From Chloroflexota bacterium (lineage in GTDB: Bacteria > Chloroflexota > UBA11872 > UBA12225 > JAJDUF01), in assembly GCA_022826725.1 (NCBI GenBank), contig JAJDUF010000016.1, positions 310,001-374,000 of the forward strand: a stretch of DNA of 64,000 nucleotides. Reading direction: 5' to 3'. A program made the translations under genes and the position numbers. The notes under the pieces were generated by a model that was given only the letters and a program-made list of their open reading frames with translations, was not told where the DNA came from and did no database searches. This document shows positions 49,102-58,011 of the stretch, piece by piece. How positions within the stretch are numbered: the first letter of the stretch is position 1; every line of letters begins with the position of its first letter.

Positions 49102-50352
49102 GTGAATCAGCCGCCGCCGGCCGCAGGATCGCCTGCCAGGGTCGCGCCCTCGCCAACTGCCGCCTCCCCGGCCGCCCCCGGTTCCAAGCGGCCGGTGACC
49201 CTCTGGCTGTTGGGACTCACGGCCGGCCACACGCTCAACGATCTCTACGGACAGGTCCTGCCGCCGCTCCTTCCGGCCCTCCGCGCGGCGTTCGGCTTTA
49301 CCTATTTCCAGGGCGGCATCTTGGCCTTCACCGCCGGCGGCATTTCGGCTGCCCTCCAGCCGGTGGTTGGGTACGTTGCCGACCGGCGCGGTGCCCGGCG
49401 CCCGGTGCTGGCATTGGGATTTCTGCTCTATGGCCTCGGGATGCTATCCCTGAGCCTGGCCGGCAGCTATACCGGACTGCTGCTCGCCGCGGCGGTGCTG
49501 GCACTCGCCTCCACAACGTATCACCCGCAGGCCACGACGCTCATCGCCCATCGGTTTCCGCAGGCGCGCGGCTGGGCCTCCGGTATCCACGGCATCGGCA
49601 ACAGCATCGGGTTTGCGCTCGCGCCGATCATCGTCGCAACGCTGGCCGAGCGGCTGGGCTGGCAGCAAGCCAGTTTGCTCCTGGCGCTGCCGGCGGCGTT
49701 CGGTGCCGTGTACATCTGGGCGCTGGTGCGGGAGCCGCGCGGCCGGTCCGAGCCGGGGCTACTCGCCGGCATCACCCGACCGCTCATCCTGCTGACCGCG
49801 GTTCACGGGCTGATCGGCACGGCGGGAATCGGCATCTTCACCTGGCTACCGACCTACTTTGTCCACTTGGGCCGGAGCCTGTCCGGTGCCGGCCTGCTCA
49901 CGGCGATAGCCCTGACCGCCGGGACGCCGGCCCAGCCGCTCGGCGGCGCGATCTCGGACCGTTTCGGGCGCCGCAACCTGCTGGTCTGGGCCTGCCTGGC
50001 GCTGACGGTAGCCGTCATCCTGTTCGCCGCGGCGGGCAGCGACCTCTCCCCGTTCGCCGGCGCCGCGCAGATCGCCGCGCTGGTGGCGTGCGCGTTTGCA
50101 GTACAGTTCGCCACCAGCCTCACGCCGCCGGTCGCGCTGGTCTATGCCGCCGAGCTGGCGCCCGGCGGGCGCAGCGGCACGGCGGTTGGCCTGATGTGGG
50201 GTGTGGGCATTGCCGTCGGCGCGCTGGCCGCCCCGCTCACCGGCATACTTATTGACGTGGCCGGCTTCACCCCCGCCTTCCTCTCGATGGCCGGCGCAGC
50301 CCTGCTCGGCGCCATCGTCGCCCGGCGCCTCCCGCGCCGCCCCGCGCGATGA
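49102..50352 (+). CDS. MFS transporter (fosmidomycin-resistance-like, 12 TM)
   Basis: Major facilitator of 416 residues with about 12 helices. Residues from about 30 onward show LWLLGLTAGHTLNDLYGQVL, AGGISAALQPVVGYVADRRG (motif A in DRRGARRP), and RGWASGIHGIGNSIGFALAP (motif C region), similar to Fsr-type efflux pumps of the MFS. The start is GTG 49102, preceded by a -10 element seven bases away and no ribosome site; the upstream frame from 49006 would overlap the divergent gene. An Ala/Pro-rich cytoplasmic head of 30 residues precedes helix 1. The substrate is unknown. Confidence 0.87.
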   Translation: MNQPPPAAGSPARVAPSPTAASPAAPGSKRPVTLWLLGLTAGHTLNDLYGQVLPPLLPALRAAFGFTYFQGGILAFTAGGISAALQPVVGYVADRRGARRPVLALGFLLYGLGMLSLSLAGSYTGLLLAAAVLALASTTYHPQATTLIAHRFPQARGWASGIHGIGNSIGFALAPIIVATLAERLGWQQASLLLALPAAFGAVYIWALVREPRGRSEPGLLAGITRPLILLTAVHGLIGTAGIGIFTWLPTYFVHLGRSLSGAGLLTAIALTAGTPAQPLGGAISDRFGRRNLLVWACLALTVAVILFAAAGSDLSPFAGAAQIAALVACAFAVQFATSLTPPVALVYAAELAPGGRSGTAVGLMWGVGIAVGALAAPLTGILIDVAGFTPAFLSMAGAALLGAIVARRLPRRPAR

Positions 50353-50482
50353 GCGATCCGTGCCGCTAAAGCAATCCGTTCTTCCTCATGCTTACGCTCC
50401 GGCGCCGTACTACAATCTAGGGCGGCGAGGAGAATGCACGAGCGACGCTCCGGCTCGCTGACGCGGCGGGCAGAGAAACGCG

Positions 50483-52438
50483 ATGGAAGCGCCAGCAAGC
50501 GAGGCGGTGCAGCGGGACCGCGCCGCGTTAGTCGCGCTCTACCAGGCCACGGACGGCCCCAACTGGAAGGACCACACGAATTGGTTGAGCGATGCGCCCC
50601 TCGGCGACTGGTACGGCGTCACCACCGCTGCCGACGGCCACGTCTCCATCCTGTACCTTGCTGACAACAACCTGGCGGGCGTGCTGCCAGCGCAGCTGGG
50701 GCAGTTGGCCCACCTCACCGTGCTGCACTTGGCCAATAACAGCCTGACGGGCGCGCTGCCGGTGGGGCTGGGGCAGTTGAACCGGCTGGCGGTGTTGGAC
50801 CTCTTCGATAACAGCCTGACGGGCGCACTGCCGGCAGAGTGGGCCCGGTTGGCCCGCCTCCGGGTGCTGTTTCTTTCCCACAACAACCTGCAGGGACCAT
50901 TGCCGGGGCAGTGGGGGCACCTGAGCAAGCTCGAACTGCTCGATCTCGCCGACAACGACCTGACGGGGGCGCTGCCGGCAGAGTGGGGCCAGTTGGGCAA
51001 CCTCATGGAGCTGGACCTCTCCAACAACTGTCTGACCGGGTGGTTGCCAGCGGGCTGGGGCGGCCTAGGCCAGCTTGAGCGGCTCTGGCTGGCCGAGAAC
51101 CGTCTGACGGGACAACTCCCGGCGGAGTGGGGCGGCCTGAGCAAACTCAAGCGACTCAGCCTCACCGGTAACTGTCTGCGGGGAGTGTTACCGGCGGCCT
51201 GGGGCCGCCTCAGCAACCTCGAACGGTTGGATGTCGCCAGCAACCGTCTGCGGGGGCTGCTCCCCACAGCGTGGGGCCGGCTGGCAGCCCTCGTGAAGCT
51301 CTCACTGTCGGACAATGACGTGGCCGGACCATTGCCAGCGTCCTGGGGTAACCTGCGTAAGATCAAGTGGCTGGACCTCGCCGGCAACCGTCTGACCGGG
51401 GCACTGCCGCCACGGCTGACGCGGCTGACGGAGCTGGAGGAGTTTTACTTTGACCACACGCAGCTATGCGCGCCACGAGACAGCGCCTTCCAGGCCTGGC
51501 TCCAGGGCATAGCCGATGTGCGCGGCGCCAACTGTGTACCGGTCGTGCGGGAGCAGCCGGACAAAGCCGCCTTGGTGGCCCTCTACAGCGCGACGGACGG
51601 GACGCACTGGACAAACCACGCGAACTGGTTGAGCGACGCACCGCTCGACCACTGGTACGGTGTCACCACCGACACCGACGGCCGTGCCACCGCACTGCGA
51701 CTTGCCGACAACAACCTGAGGGGGCTACTCCCGGCGGAGTTGGGGCAGTTGGAGCACCTCACCGTACTCCACCTCGGTGACAACCACCTGACGGGGGAGC
51801 TTCCGGCCGAGCTGGGCAAGCTGTTTAACCTCGTGTCCTTGGGCCTCGCCGGCAACCGCCTACAGGGGCCATTGCCGGTCGAGTGGGGCCGGCTGAACCG
51901 GCTGGAGGAGCTAGACCTCGGCAATAACCACCTGCGGGGACCGTTGCCGGTCGAGTGGGGGGAGCTGAAACACCTCATCAAGCTGTCCCTCTGGGGCAAT
52001 CGCTTGACCGGATCGCTACCGGTGGAGTGGGGCCAGTTGCGCCGGCTGGAGGAGCTAGACCTCGCCGGCAACCACCTGCAGGGACCATTGCCGGTGGAGT
52101 GGGGCCACCTGCGCCGGCTCAAGGAGTTGGACCTCGCCGGCAACCACCTGCGGGGACCGCTGCCGGTAGAATGGTGCCAACTGGTCCAGCTCACGGTACT
52201 CTTCCTTGCCAACAACCGCCTGGAGGGGCTACTCCCAGCAGAGTTGGGATGCCTGAGTAAGCTCGAGTGGCTGGACCTCTCCGCAAACTGCCTGGCGGAG
52301 CCACTGCCGCCGAGTCTGACGGGGCTAGTGGCACTGGAGGGGTTGTACTTCGACAACACGGGGCTTTGTGCGCCGCGGGACCGCGCCTTCCAGGAGTGGC
52401 TCCGGGGCATAGAGGACGTGCGCGGGGCCAACTGCTAG
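50483..52438 (+). CDS. Leucine-rich-repeat protein with two LRR arrays
   Basis: Protein of 651 residues built of two LRR blocks in tandem. Each block has an N-cap (RDRAALVALYQATDGPNWKD, then NWLSDAPLGDWYGVTT), about 11 and 9 repeats of the plant-type 24-residue form L-x-x-L-x-L-x-x-N-x-L-x-G-x-L-P, and a C-cap (YFDHTQLCAPRDSAFQAWLQ, then a final Cys). Blocks meet near residue 355. There is no signal peptide: the frame is closed upstream by TGA at 50459-50461. So the protein is cytoplasmic or leaves by a non-classical route, unusual for a type with paired cap cysteines. It is closely related to the next gene, 43 bases on. Function is unknown; LRR arrays bind proteins. Confidence 0.85.
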   Translation: MEAPASEAVQRDRAALVALYQATDGPNWKDHTNWLSDAPLGDWYGVTTAADGHVSILYLADNNLAGVLPAQLGQLAHLTVLHLANNSLTGALPVGLGQLNRLAVLDLFDNSLTGALPAEWARLARLRVLFLSHNNLQGPLPGQWGHLSKLELLDLADNDLTGALPAEWGQLGNLMELDLSNNCLTGWLPAGWGGLGQLERLWLAENRLTGQLPAEWGGLSKLKRLSLTGNCLRGVLPAAWGRLSNLERLDVASNRLRGLLPTAWGRLAALVKLSLSDNDVAGPLPASWGNLRKIKWLDLAGNRLTGALPPRLTRLTELEEFYFDHTQLCAPRDSAFQAWLQGIADVRGANCVPVVREQPDKAALVALYSATDGTHWTNHANWLSDAPLDHWYGVTTDTDGRATALRLADNNLRGLLPAELGQLEHLTVLHLGDNHLTGELPAELGKLFNLVSLGLAGNRLQGPLPVEWGRLNRLEELDLGNNHLRGPLPVEWGELKHLIKLSLWGNRLTGSLPVEWGQLRRLEELDLAGNHLQGPLPVEWGHLRRLKELDLAGNHLRGPLPVEWCQLVQLTVLFLANNRLEGLLPAELGCLSKLEWLDLSANCLAEPLPPSLTGLVALEGLYFDNTGLCAPRDRAFQEWLRGIEDVRGANC

Positions 52439-52481
52439 GGGCATTCTGGATCACTGAGGCCGTGGGCGGAGGGGGAGAGCG

Positions 52482-54230
52482 ATGGGATCGCCAGCAAGCG
52501 AGGCCGTGCAGCGCGATCGGGCCGCGCTGGTCGCGCTCTACGAGGCCACGGACGGCGCGAACTGGGACGACAGCACGAACTGGTTGAGCGACGCGCCTCT
52601 CGGCGACTGGTACGGCGTCACCACCGATACCGACGGCCGCGTCTTGGAGTTGTCCCTCGCCGGCAACAATCTGACCGGATCGCTCCCGGCAGAGCTGGGC
52701 CATCTCTCCAATCTCCAAGTGCTGGAACTGGCCGGCAACAGCTTGGATGGAACACTCCCCGCTGCGTGGGACCGCTTGGAGAACCTGGAGGTGTTGGAGC
52801 TGGCCGGCAACCACCTGAGCGGGCCACTGCCGACGGAGTGGCACCGCCTGCGGCGCCTCGACGTGCTCGACCTCTCTCGCAATAGCCTGAGTGGGGTATT
52901 GCCAGCGGAATGGGGCCAGTTGGACAGCCTCGGGGTGCTGAACCTCGCCGACAACAGCCTGACCGGGCCGCTGCCGACGGAGTGGAGCCGGTTGGACAAC
53001 CTCACGGTGCTGAATCTGTCGGACAACGGCCTGGTGGGGCCGCTACCGGCGGAATTGGGCCAGCTGTCAAACTTGGAGGTGCTCCTGCTCTTCGGCAACA
53101 GCCTGACCGGAGCACTGCCGGTCGAGTGGAGCGAGTTCGCCTATATCCGGGTACTCAACCTCTCCGACAACAACCTCCAAGGTGTGCTGCCCGCACAGTG
53201 GGGCCGCCTGAGCAGTCTCGTCGGGCTGGACCTTTCCGATAACAGCTTGCGCGGCGTACTGCCGGCCGAGTGGAATGCGCTGGGGCGTCTCGAAGGGCTG
53301 TGGCTGCACGGCAACAACCTCCGCGGGCTGTTACCGGCCGAATGGGGGGAGCTCGGTCGCCTGGAGTCGCTGTGGCTGCACGGCAACAACCTGGGTGGGC
53401 CGCTGCCCGCCGAATGGGGCCACCTGAGCAGCCTCGCGTCGCTATCGTTGCGTGGCAACAACCTGCGGGGCGCACTGCCCGTCGAGTGGGGCCACCTGCA
53501 CAACCTCGAAATGCTCAACCTGCGCGACAACAACCTGCGCGGGCCGCTGCCCGCCGAGTGGAGCGGGTTGAGCCAGCTGGGCATTCTCAATATCGCCGGC
53601 AACGGCTTGGTCGGGGCACTGCCCGCCGAGTGGGGATCGCTGCATGGCCTCCGGCTGCTCAATCTCGCCGGCAACAGCCTGACCGGAGCACTGCCCGCCG
53701 AGTGGGGCCAGCTGGACAGTCTCGGGGTGCTGAACCTCTCCGACAACAGCCTGCGGGGCGCACTGCCCGCCGAATGGGGCCACCTGAGCAGCCTCGAGCG
53801 GCTGGACCTCTCGCGCAACAACTTGCGGGATGCGCTACCGCCAGAATGGGGCTGGCTGGGCCACCTCATGGAGCTGGCTCTCTCCCACAACGGCCTGGTG
53901 GGGCCGCTGCCGCACAGCCTGACGGGACTGAAAACGCTGGCGCACCTGTACTTCGACAACACTGACCTTTGCGCGCCGGGCGATCGCGCCTTCCAGTCCT
54001 GGCTGCGCGGCATAGACGACGTGCGCGGGGCCACCTGCCTGCCGGACGCAACGGAGCAGGAGCAGCCGGAACGGACCCCGGTGGAGGCTCCGGCTGGCGA
54101 GACCGAGCAGCATACTGCGCCGCCGGGCGAGCTGGCAGCCCTGCGCGCCGAGCTACAAAGCGATATCGGCAAGCTGCGGGCCGAGCTGCGGGCACTCGAA
54201 CTGCGCCTGCTCCGCCGCCTCGATTCTTGA
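52482..54230 (+). CDS. Leucine-rich-repeat protein with C-terminal coiled coil
   Basis: Protein of 582 residues of the same type as its neighbour. One N-cap (RDRAALVALYEATDGANWDD), about 18 LRR repeats with consensus L-x-x-L-x-L-x-x-N-x-L-x-G-x-L-P-A-E-W, a C-cap (YFDNTDLCAPGDRAFQSWLR) and, differing from the first protein, a Pro/Glu linker and a short coiled coil (LAALRAELQSDIGKLRAEL) that could make dimers. GGGGGAGAG precedes the ATG, and an in-frame TGA at 52455-52457 excludes a signal peptide upstream. The two genes are surely a duplicated pair. The nearly identical repeats at DNA level favour unequal exchange. Confidence 0.85.
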   Translation: MGSPASEAVQRDRAALVALYEATDGANWDDSTNWLSDAPLGDWYGVTTDTDGRVLELSLAGNNLTGSLPAELGHLSNLQVLELAGNSLDGTLPAAWDRLENLEVLELAGNHLSGPLPTEWHRLRRLDVLDLSRNSLSGVLPAEWGQLDSLGVLNLADNSLTGPLPTEWSRLDNLTVLNLSDNGLVGPLPAELGQLSNLEVLLLFGNSLTGALPVEWSEFAYIRVLNLSDNNLQGVLPAQWGRLSSLVGLDLSDNSLRGVLPAEWNALGRLEGLWLHGNNLRGLLPAEWGELGRLESLWLHGNNLGGPLPAEWGHLSSLASLSLRGNNLRGALPVEWGHLHNLEMLNLRDNNLRGPLPAEWSGLSQLGILNIAGNGLVGALPAEWGSLHGLRLLNLAGNSLTGALPAEWGQLDSLGVLNLSDNSLRGALPAEWGHLSSLERLDLSRNNLRDALPPEWGWLGHLMELALSHNGLVGPLPHSLTGLKTLAHLYFDNTDLCAPGDRAFQSWLRGIDDVRGATCLPDATEQEQPERTPVEAPAGETEQHTAPPGELAALRAELQSDIGKLRAELRALELRLLRRLDS

Positions 54231-54238
54231 CCAAGGCG

Positions 54239-54268
54239 GCGCCGCGCCAGGCGCGAGCGGCGCTATTT
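54239..54268. terminator. Bidirectional terminator between LRR and transketolase genes
   Basis: GCGCCGC, an inner GC-rich loop that can form its own stem (GCGCC A GGCGC), then GCGGCGC, followed by TATTT on the plus strand. It overlaps the stop codon of the convergent gene at 54263. Confidence 0.5.
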
Positions 54269-55246
54269 GCGGGCGAGGGCGCGCTCGACGGCGGCTACGA
54301 TGTCGTCGCCCGTGAGACCGTACTTGACCAGCAACTCGTCGCCGGGGCCGCTTTCGGCATAGCGGTCGCCCACGTTCACGAACTCCAGCGGGGTCGGACG
54401 CGCTTGCGCGAGCGCCATCGCTACCACACTGCCCAGTCCGCCGTGCGCCAGGTGCTCTTCGGCGACGACCAGCGCTCCGGTCTCCTCGGCGGCGTCCAGC
54501 AGGGCGGCGGTATCGAGCGGCTTCACCGAGGCCATGTCCAGCACGCGCGCGGAGATGCCGCGGGCAGCGAGCTTGCGGTGGGCATCCACCGCTGCCGCGA
54601 CCATGAGGCCGTTGGCGACGATGGTCACGTCGCTGCCGTCGCGGACACGGATGGCCTTGCCGAGCGCGAACGGACACTCGTCCGCCGACTCGTAGACCAC
54701 CGGTACGTCCCCGCGACCCACGCGCATATAGACCGGGCCGGTGTGCTCGATAGCCGCCTGCAAGGCGAGGTGGGTCGCTACCTCGTCGGCCGGCACGAGC
54801 ACCTGGACGCCGGGCAGCGAGCAGGCCAGCGCCACGTCCTCGATCCCCATTTGCGAGGGGCCGTCCTCGCCAATGGAAATCCCGGCGTGAGAGCCGACGA
54901 GCTTGACGTTCAAGCCGGGAAATGCCACCGCCATCCGCAGCTGATCGAAGGCGTTGCACATCAGAAAACAGGCAAAGCTCGCCGCCACCGGGATTTTGCC
55001 GGCGCCGGCCAAGCCGCCGGCCACGCCCACGAGGTTGGACTCGGCGATACCGACGTTGAAGAAGCGCTCCGGGAAATCCGCGGCAAACCACTCGGTCCGC
55101 GTCGAGTTGCCAACGTCGCCGTCCACCACCACGATGCGCTCGTCGGTGCGGCCCAGCGCTTGGAGCGCCCGCCCGAAGGCATCGCGGGTCGGTGTGCCCA
55201 GCCGGAGCGAGGCGGTTGGCTCAGGGGCGGCTACGGCGGTGGTCAT
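54263..55246 (-). CDS. Transketolase C-terminal subunit (pyrimidine-binding half)
   Basis: Half-transketolase of 327 residues: the part with the pyrimidine-binding and C-terminal domains. It has RDAFGRALQALG, VVVDGDVGNSTRTEWFAADF, FFNVGIAESNLVGVAGGLA with the catalytic Glu, the GEDGPSQMGIED loop and VYMRVGRGDVPVV. The diphosphate-binding half, which would be a separate gene just upstream in most genomes, is not here; a LarA-like gene takes its place. ATG 55246 follows AAGGAGA by six bases. The partner must be encoded elsewhere for activity. Confidence 0.88.
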   Translation of the reverse strand: MTTAVAAPEPTASLRLGTPTRDAFGRALQALGRTDERIVVVDGDVGNSTRTEWFAADFPERFFNVGIAESNLVGVAGGLAGAGKIPVAASFACFLMCNAFDQLRMAVAFPGLNVKLVGSHAGISIGEDGPSQMGIEDVALACSLPGVQVLVPADEVATHLALQAAIEHTGPVYMRVGRGDVPVVYESADECPFALGKAIRVRDGSDVTIVANGLMVAAAVDAHRKLAARGISARVLDMASVKPLDTAALLDAAEETGALVVAEEHLAHGGLGSVVAMALAQARPTPLEFVNVGDRYAESGPGDELLVKYGLTGDDIVAAVERALARK

Positions 55247-55302
55247 GCTGTGTCTCCTTGAGTGGTAGTACAGGGTTGATCGCAGGCCGGTACCCAGCGC
55301 CA

Positions 55303-56535
55303 CTACAGGTCACCGACCAGATTGCCGGCTGCATCGAACTCCATCGGTGCCGGCGCGGACAGCACCTCCACTTGGGGGTTGGCCGCGACCTCCGGCAGCA
55401 GCGCCTCGGATACGGAGAGGTGCTCCAGTTGAAGCGTCGAGTGGACGCGGGCGAGCCGCGGGGTATCGGCGGCGCCAGCGGTTTTCAGCGCCGCAGCCAC
55501 CGCCACGCGGTCGTTGTCGAGCGTGATGGGCACGCGGCCCACGTCCGGAGCGTTGGCGGTCAGGCAGTTCATATACATTGCGTCATAGTCAATCTGCTCG
55601 ACGAGCCGGCGGGTGGTAAAGTCGGCCCAGCCCACGCCTAGGGCGTTGCCGTGCGACTCCGGGGTGATGTCGCGGACGAAGATGCGGCGATAGTCGGGAC
55701 ACCGCTCGCCGCCCAGCCGGCGCCAGAGGCCGATGACGTTGGGGTCCATGCCGCTGCCGGAGATGTTCTTGCCGAGCCAGTCCACGATCAGCACGTCGAG
55801 GTCTTCAAAAGGAATACGCGGCAGCAGTTCCTTGGCCGTGACGAGCAACTCACGGTCGGTCTCGTGGATCCGCTCCGGCGGCGTGCCGACGATGCGGTAG
55901 GGCTGCTCGTAGCTGTTCTCCACGATGGCCAACCCCATCGCCACGGGCGCGGACTCGATAGCGACGGCGGCCACTGCCGGGATGTGCTCGGCCAGGCCGC
56001 GGGCGTGGATGGCCTCGGCGCCGCGCTGCTTGCCCAGTCCGATGGCGAGCATCTTGCACAGCCCGCTCTCGATGGACGCGCGAAACCCGGTGTGCGGCTT
56101 GACGCGACCGGCCACCACGATGCCGTCCGCCTGCGCCGCATTGCGATCCATATAGACCGGGACGCCCTGCGGCGTGGTCCCGAGCTGCACCACCTCCATC
56201 GTGGCGCGGATCGGCGCGCCGACGGTGGTCTCGGTGATGCCGTACCCGGCGAGGACCGACCGTTGACCTTCGGCGGTGGCGCCGCCATGACTGCCCATCG
56301 CCGGCACGACGAACGGCTCGGCGCCCAGACCGCGCAGGCTGCTCACCAGCGCGGCCAGGATCGTGGGGATGCGGGCAATGCCCCGGCTACCGGCCGTGAT
56401 CGCCACCTGCGCGCCCGGCTGCAAGCGGGTCGCCATCCCGCTCTCCGCGACGGCCGCGTGGACCGCCGCCGGAACGTCGTCAATGGCCTCGGCCGGAAAA
56501 CGCTGTCGTATACGGGCGAGCCGCGGCATATCCAT
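55303..56535 (-). CDS. LarA-like nickel-pincer racemase family protein (DUF2088)
   Basis: Protein of 410 residues of the LarA/DUF2088 family, which includes nickel-pincer-cofactor lactate racemase and related hydroxy-acid enzymes. It shows ITAGSRGIARIPTIL, MGSHGGATAEGQ (the conserved His-Gly-Gly), GRVKPHTGFRASIESGLCKM with the His-Thr-Gly and Lys, and IVDWLGKNISGSGMDPN. Many family members act on substrates other than lactate. GGAGA six bases before ATG 56535 sets the start. It lies 56 bases upstream of the transketolase half gene, in the same transcript. The cofactor-synthesis genes (larB, larC, larE) are not in the window. Confidence 0.82.
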   Translation of the reverse strand: MDMPRLARIRQRFPAEAIDDVPAAVHAAVAESGMATRLQPGAQVAITAGSRGIARIPTILAALVSSLRGLGAEPFVVPAMGSHGGATAEGQRSVLAGYGITETTVGAPIRATMEVVQLGTTPQGVPVYMDRNAAQADGIVVAGRVKPHTGFRASIESGLCKMLAIGLGKQRGAEAIHARGLAEHIPAVAAVAIESAPVAMGLAIVENSYEQPYRIVGTPPERIHETDRELLVTAKELLPRIPFEDLDVLIVDWLGKNISGSGMDPNVIGLWRRLGGERCPDYRRIFVRDITPESHGNALGVGWADFTTRRLVEQIDYDAMYMNCLTANAPDVGRVPITLDNDRVAVAAALKTAGAADTPRLARVHSTLQLEHLSVSEALLPEVAANPQVEVLSAPAPMEFDAAGNLVGDL

Positions 56536-56572
56536 ACGATCTCTCCAGGTACGTCGGGCTGGTGTCCCCCGC

Positions 56573-56578
56573 ATTATA
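56573..56578 (-). promoter_or_regulatory. -10 element of the larA-like operon
   Basis: Consensus TATAAT on the minus strand, 37 bases before the start codon at 56535. The -35 region (TGATCG) is weak. Confidence 0.4.
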
Positions 56579-56774
56579 CGGGTATCGGCTATTAGCGATC
56601 AGCCGAGGAGCCGCCAGCCGTCAGCTTCGAGATTTAACTACATCTTTACGCCAAGCGGAAGGTGTGTTTACAAGGGGACGGCAGAATTATTGACGTAGCG
56701 GGCACCGGCCGACGTAGGCCGAATGGGAACGAACCCAGCCCGACAATAAACACCCGATGAGGAGGTACGGAACC

Positions 56775-57836
56775 ATGGTGAAGATCAATCGTCGCAAGGC
56801 TGCCCTGGCAGGAGTTGGCGTTGCGGGACTCGGAGGCGTCGCCGTGCTGGCGACGCCGGCACTGGCACACGGTGGCAGCGGCGGGAACCGCGATGGGTAC
56901 CTGGATCGTCTGGCTGCCGCGCTCGGCATCGAGCGCTCCCAACTCGACAGCGCCATCCAATCGGCCCGCGACCAAGCGCGGGCGGACGGCATTGGTGGGC
57001 GCGGTGGCAAAGGCTTCGGTGGCCACCGGGGCAAGCGTGGGCGTGGGTGGCACGGCTCCAAGTCGGCGCTCGGTGGCAAGATGGCGGAATTGACGGAGGC
57101 GGTGAACGGGGCGACAGCCACGGCGCTCGGCTATGCCGACGTGGACGCGCTCAAGGAGGCCGCCCAGGGCAAGTTCCTGTTCGATCTGGCTGCGGAGAAG
57201 AACGTCACCATCGAACAACTCGAAGAGGCCCGACGCACGGCCGCGCAGCCGATCCTCGATGGGCTGGTCAACGATGAGACGCTCACCCGCGAGCAGGCCG
57301 ACCAAATCCTGGAACGGGTCGTGAAGGTACATGAGCCGTCCACGGAAGATCGGGCCAAGATGGCCGTGAGTATGGCGATGAAAGAAGCCATCGCTACCCA
57401 GCTCGGCTACGAGAGCGTCGAGGCGCTGGGCGAGGCCATGGAGGGCAAGAGCTTGCAGGCACTGGCCATCGAGAAGGGCGTGACGCCGGAGCAATTGCAG
57501 ACGGCGCAGCAGGAGGCGGCGGAGACGGCGCTCGACGAGCTGGTGAGCGCCGGCACGATCACCCGCGAGGAAGCCGACTCGTACCTGGTACGGCTCGCCT
57601 GGAGCCGTGAGGGCGGGGCCAGAGGTGGTGGCCGTGGCGGTCGCGGCCATGGCGGCCGGCGCGGTCACGGGCGGGGCGGTCGCGGCCATGATGGCCGGCG
57701 TGGTCACGGGCGTGGTGGCCGCGGCCATGATGGCCGGCGCGGTTACGGGCGGGGCGGCCGCGGGTGGGGCGGCTCCAAGCAGCAGGACGGGGACGCGACG
57801 CCGAGCGCCACCCCCGCGAGTACCTCGACGGCCTAG
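56775..57836 (+). CDS. Secreted helical protein with Gly/Arg/His-rich tail
   Basis: Exported protein of 353 residues. A basic start and hydrophobic segment (AGVGVAGLGGVAVLA) end in the signal cleavage site ALA-HG. The body holds two similar helical modules, GYADVDALKEAAQGKFLFDL with NVTIEQLEEAR, and GYESVEALGEAMEGKSLQAL with GVTPEQLQTAQ, each followed by a TLTREQADQILERV-type helix; they recall the DUF2680-type helical repeats. The last 75 residues are a repeat of GRGGRGHDGRRGHG-like units, strongly basic and glycine-rich. GGAGGT precedes ATG 56775 by about eight bases. The tail could bind metal (many His), nucleic acid or polysaccharide; none is shown. Confidence 0.72.
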   Translation: MVKINRRKAALAGVGVAGLGGVAVLATPALAHGGSGGNRDGYLDRLAAALGIERSQLDSAIQSARDQARADGIGGRGGKGFGGHRGKRGRGWHGSKSALGGKMAELTEAVNGATATALGYADVDALKEAAQGKFLFDLAAEKNVTIEQLEEARRTAAQPILDGLVNDETLTREQADQILERVVKVHEPSTEDRAKMAVSMAMKEAIATQLGYESVEALGEAMEGKSLQALAIEKGVTPEQLQTAQQEAAETALDELVSAGTITREEADSYLVRLAWSREGGARGGGRGGRGHGGRRGHGRGGRGHDGRRGHGRGGRGHDGRRGYGRGGRGWGGSKQQDGDATPSATPASTSTA

Positions 57837-57916
57837 AGCCGCCATCTCCCAATCGGCACACACGCGCCCGGACGGCCCCGGTTCCACCGCCGGGGTCGTT
57901 CGCTTTTAACGCCTCA

Positions 57917-57988
57917 CCCCCCGCACAGCGAGGGGACGGGCGCAACATGTTGCGCCCCTACGGCTTGGCCTGTACCTATCCCTGTGAG
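57917..57988 (+). repeat. Partial copy of the long intergenic repeat
   Basis: About 72 bases matching the second half of the repeat at 23257-23328. It contains the perfect 20-base palindrome GGGCGCAACATGTTGCGCCC at 57938-57957, where the arms differ from 33461-33480 in compensating pairs. Confidence 0.78.
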
Positions 57989-58011
57989 CCAGCGCATATT
58001 CGCACTGACCA

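Noticed and set aside
50650-53950. Regular DNA repeats that could suggest a CRISPR array
   Set aside because: The period is 72 bases, exactly one LRR unit, with an unbroken reading frame. No constant repeats with unique spacers, and no cas genes.
53969-55261. 430-codon plus-strand frame over the LRR gene end and the transketolase gene
   Set aside because: It runs across two real convergent genes and a terminator and has no start signal.
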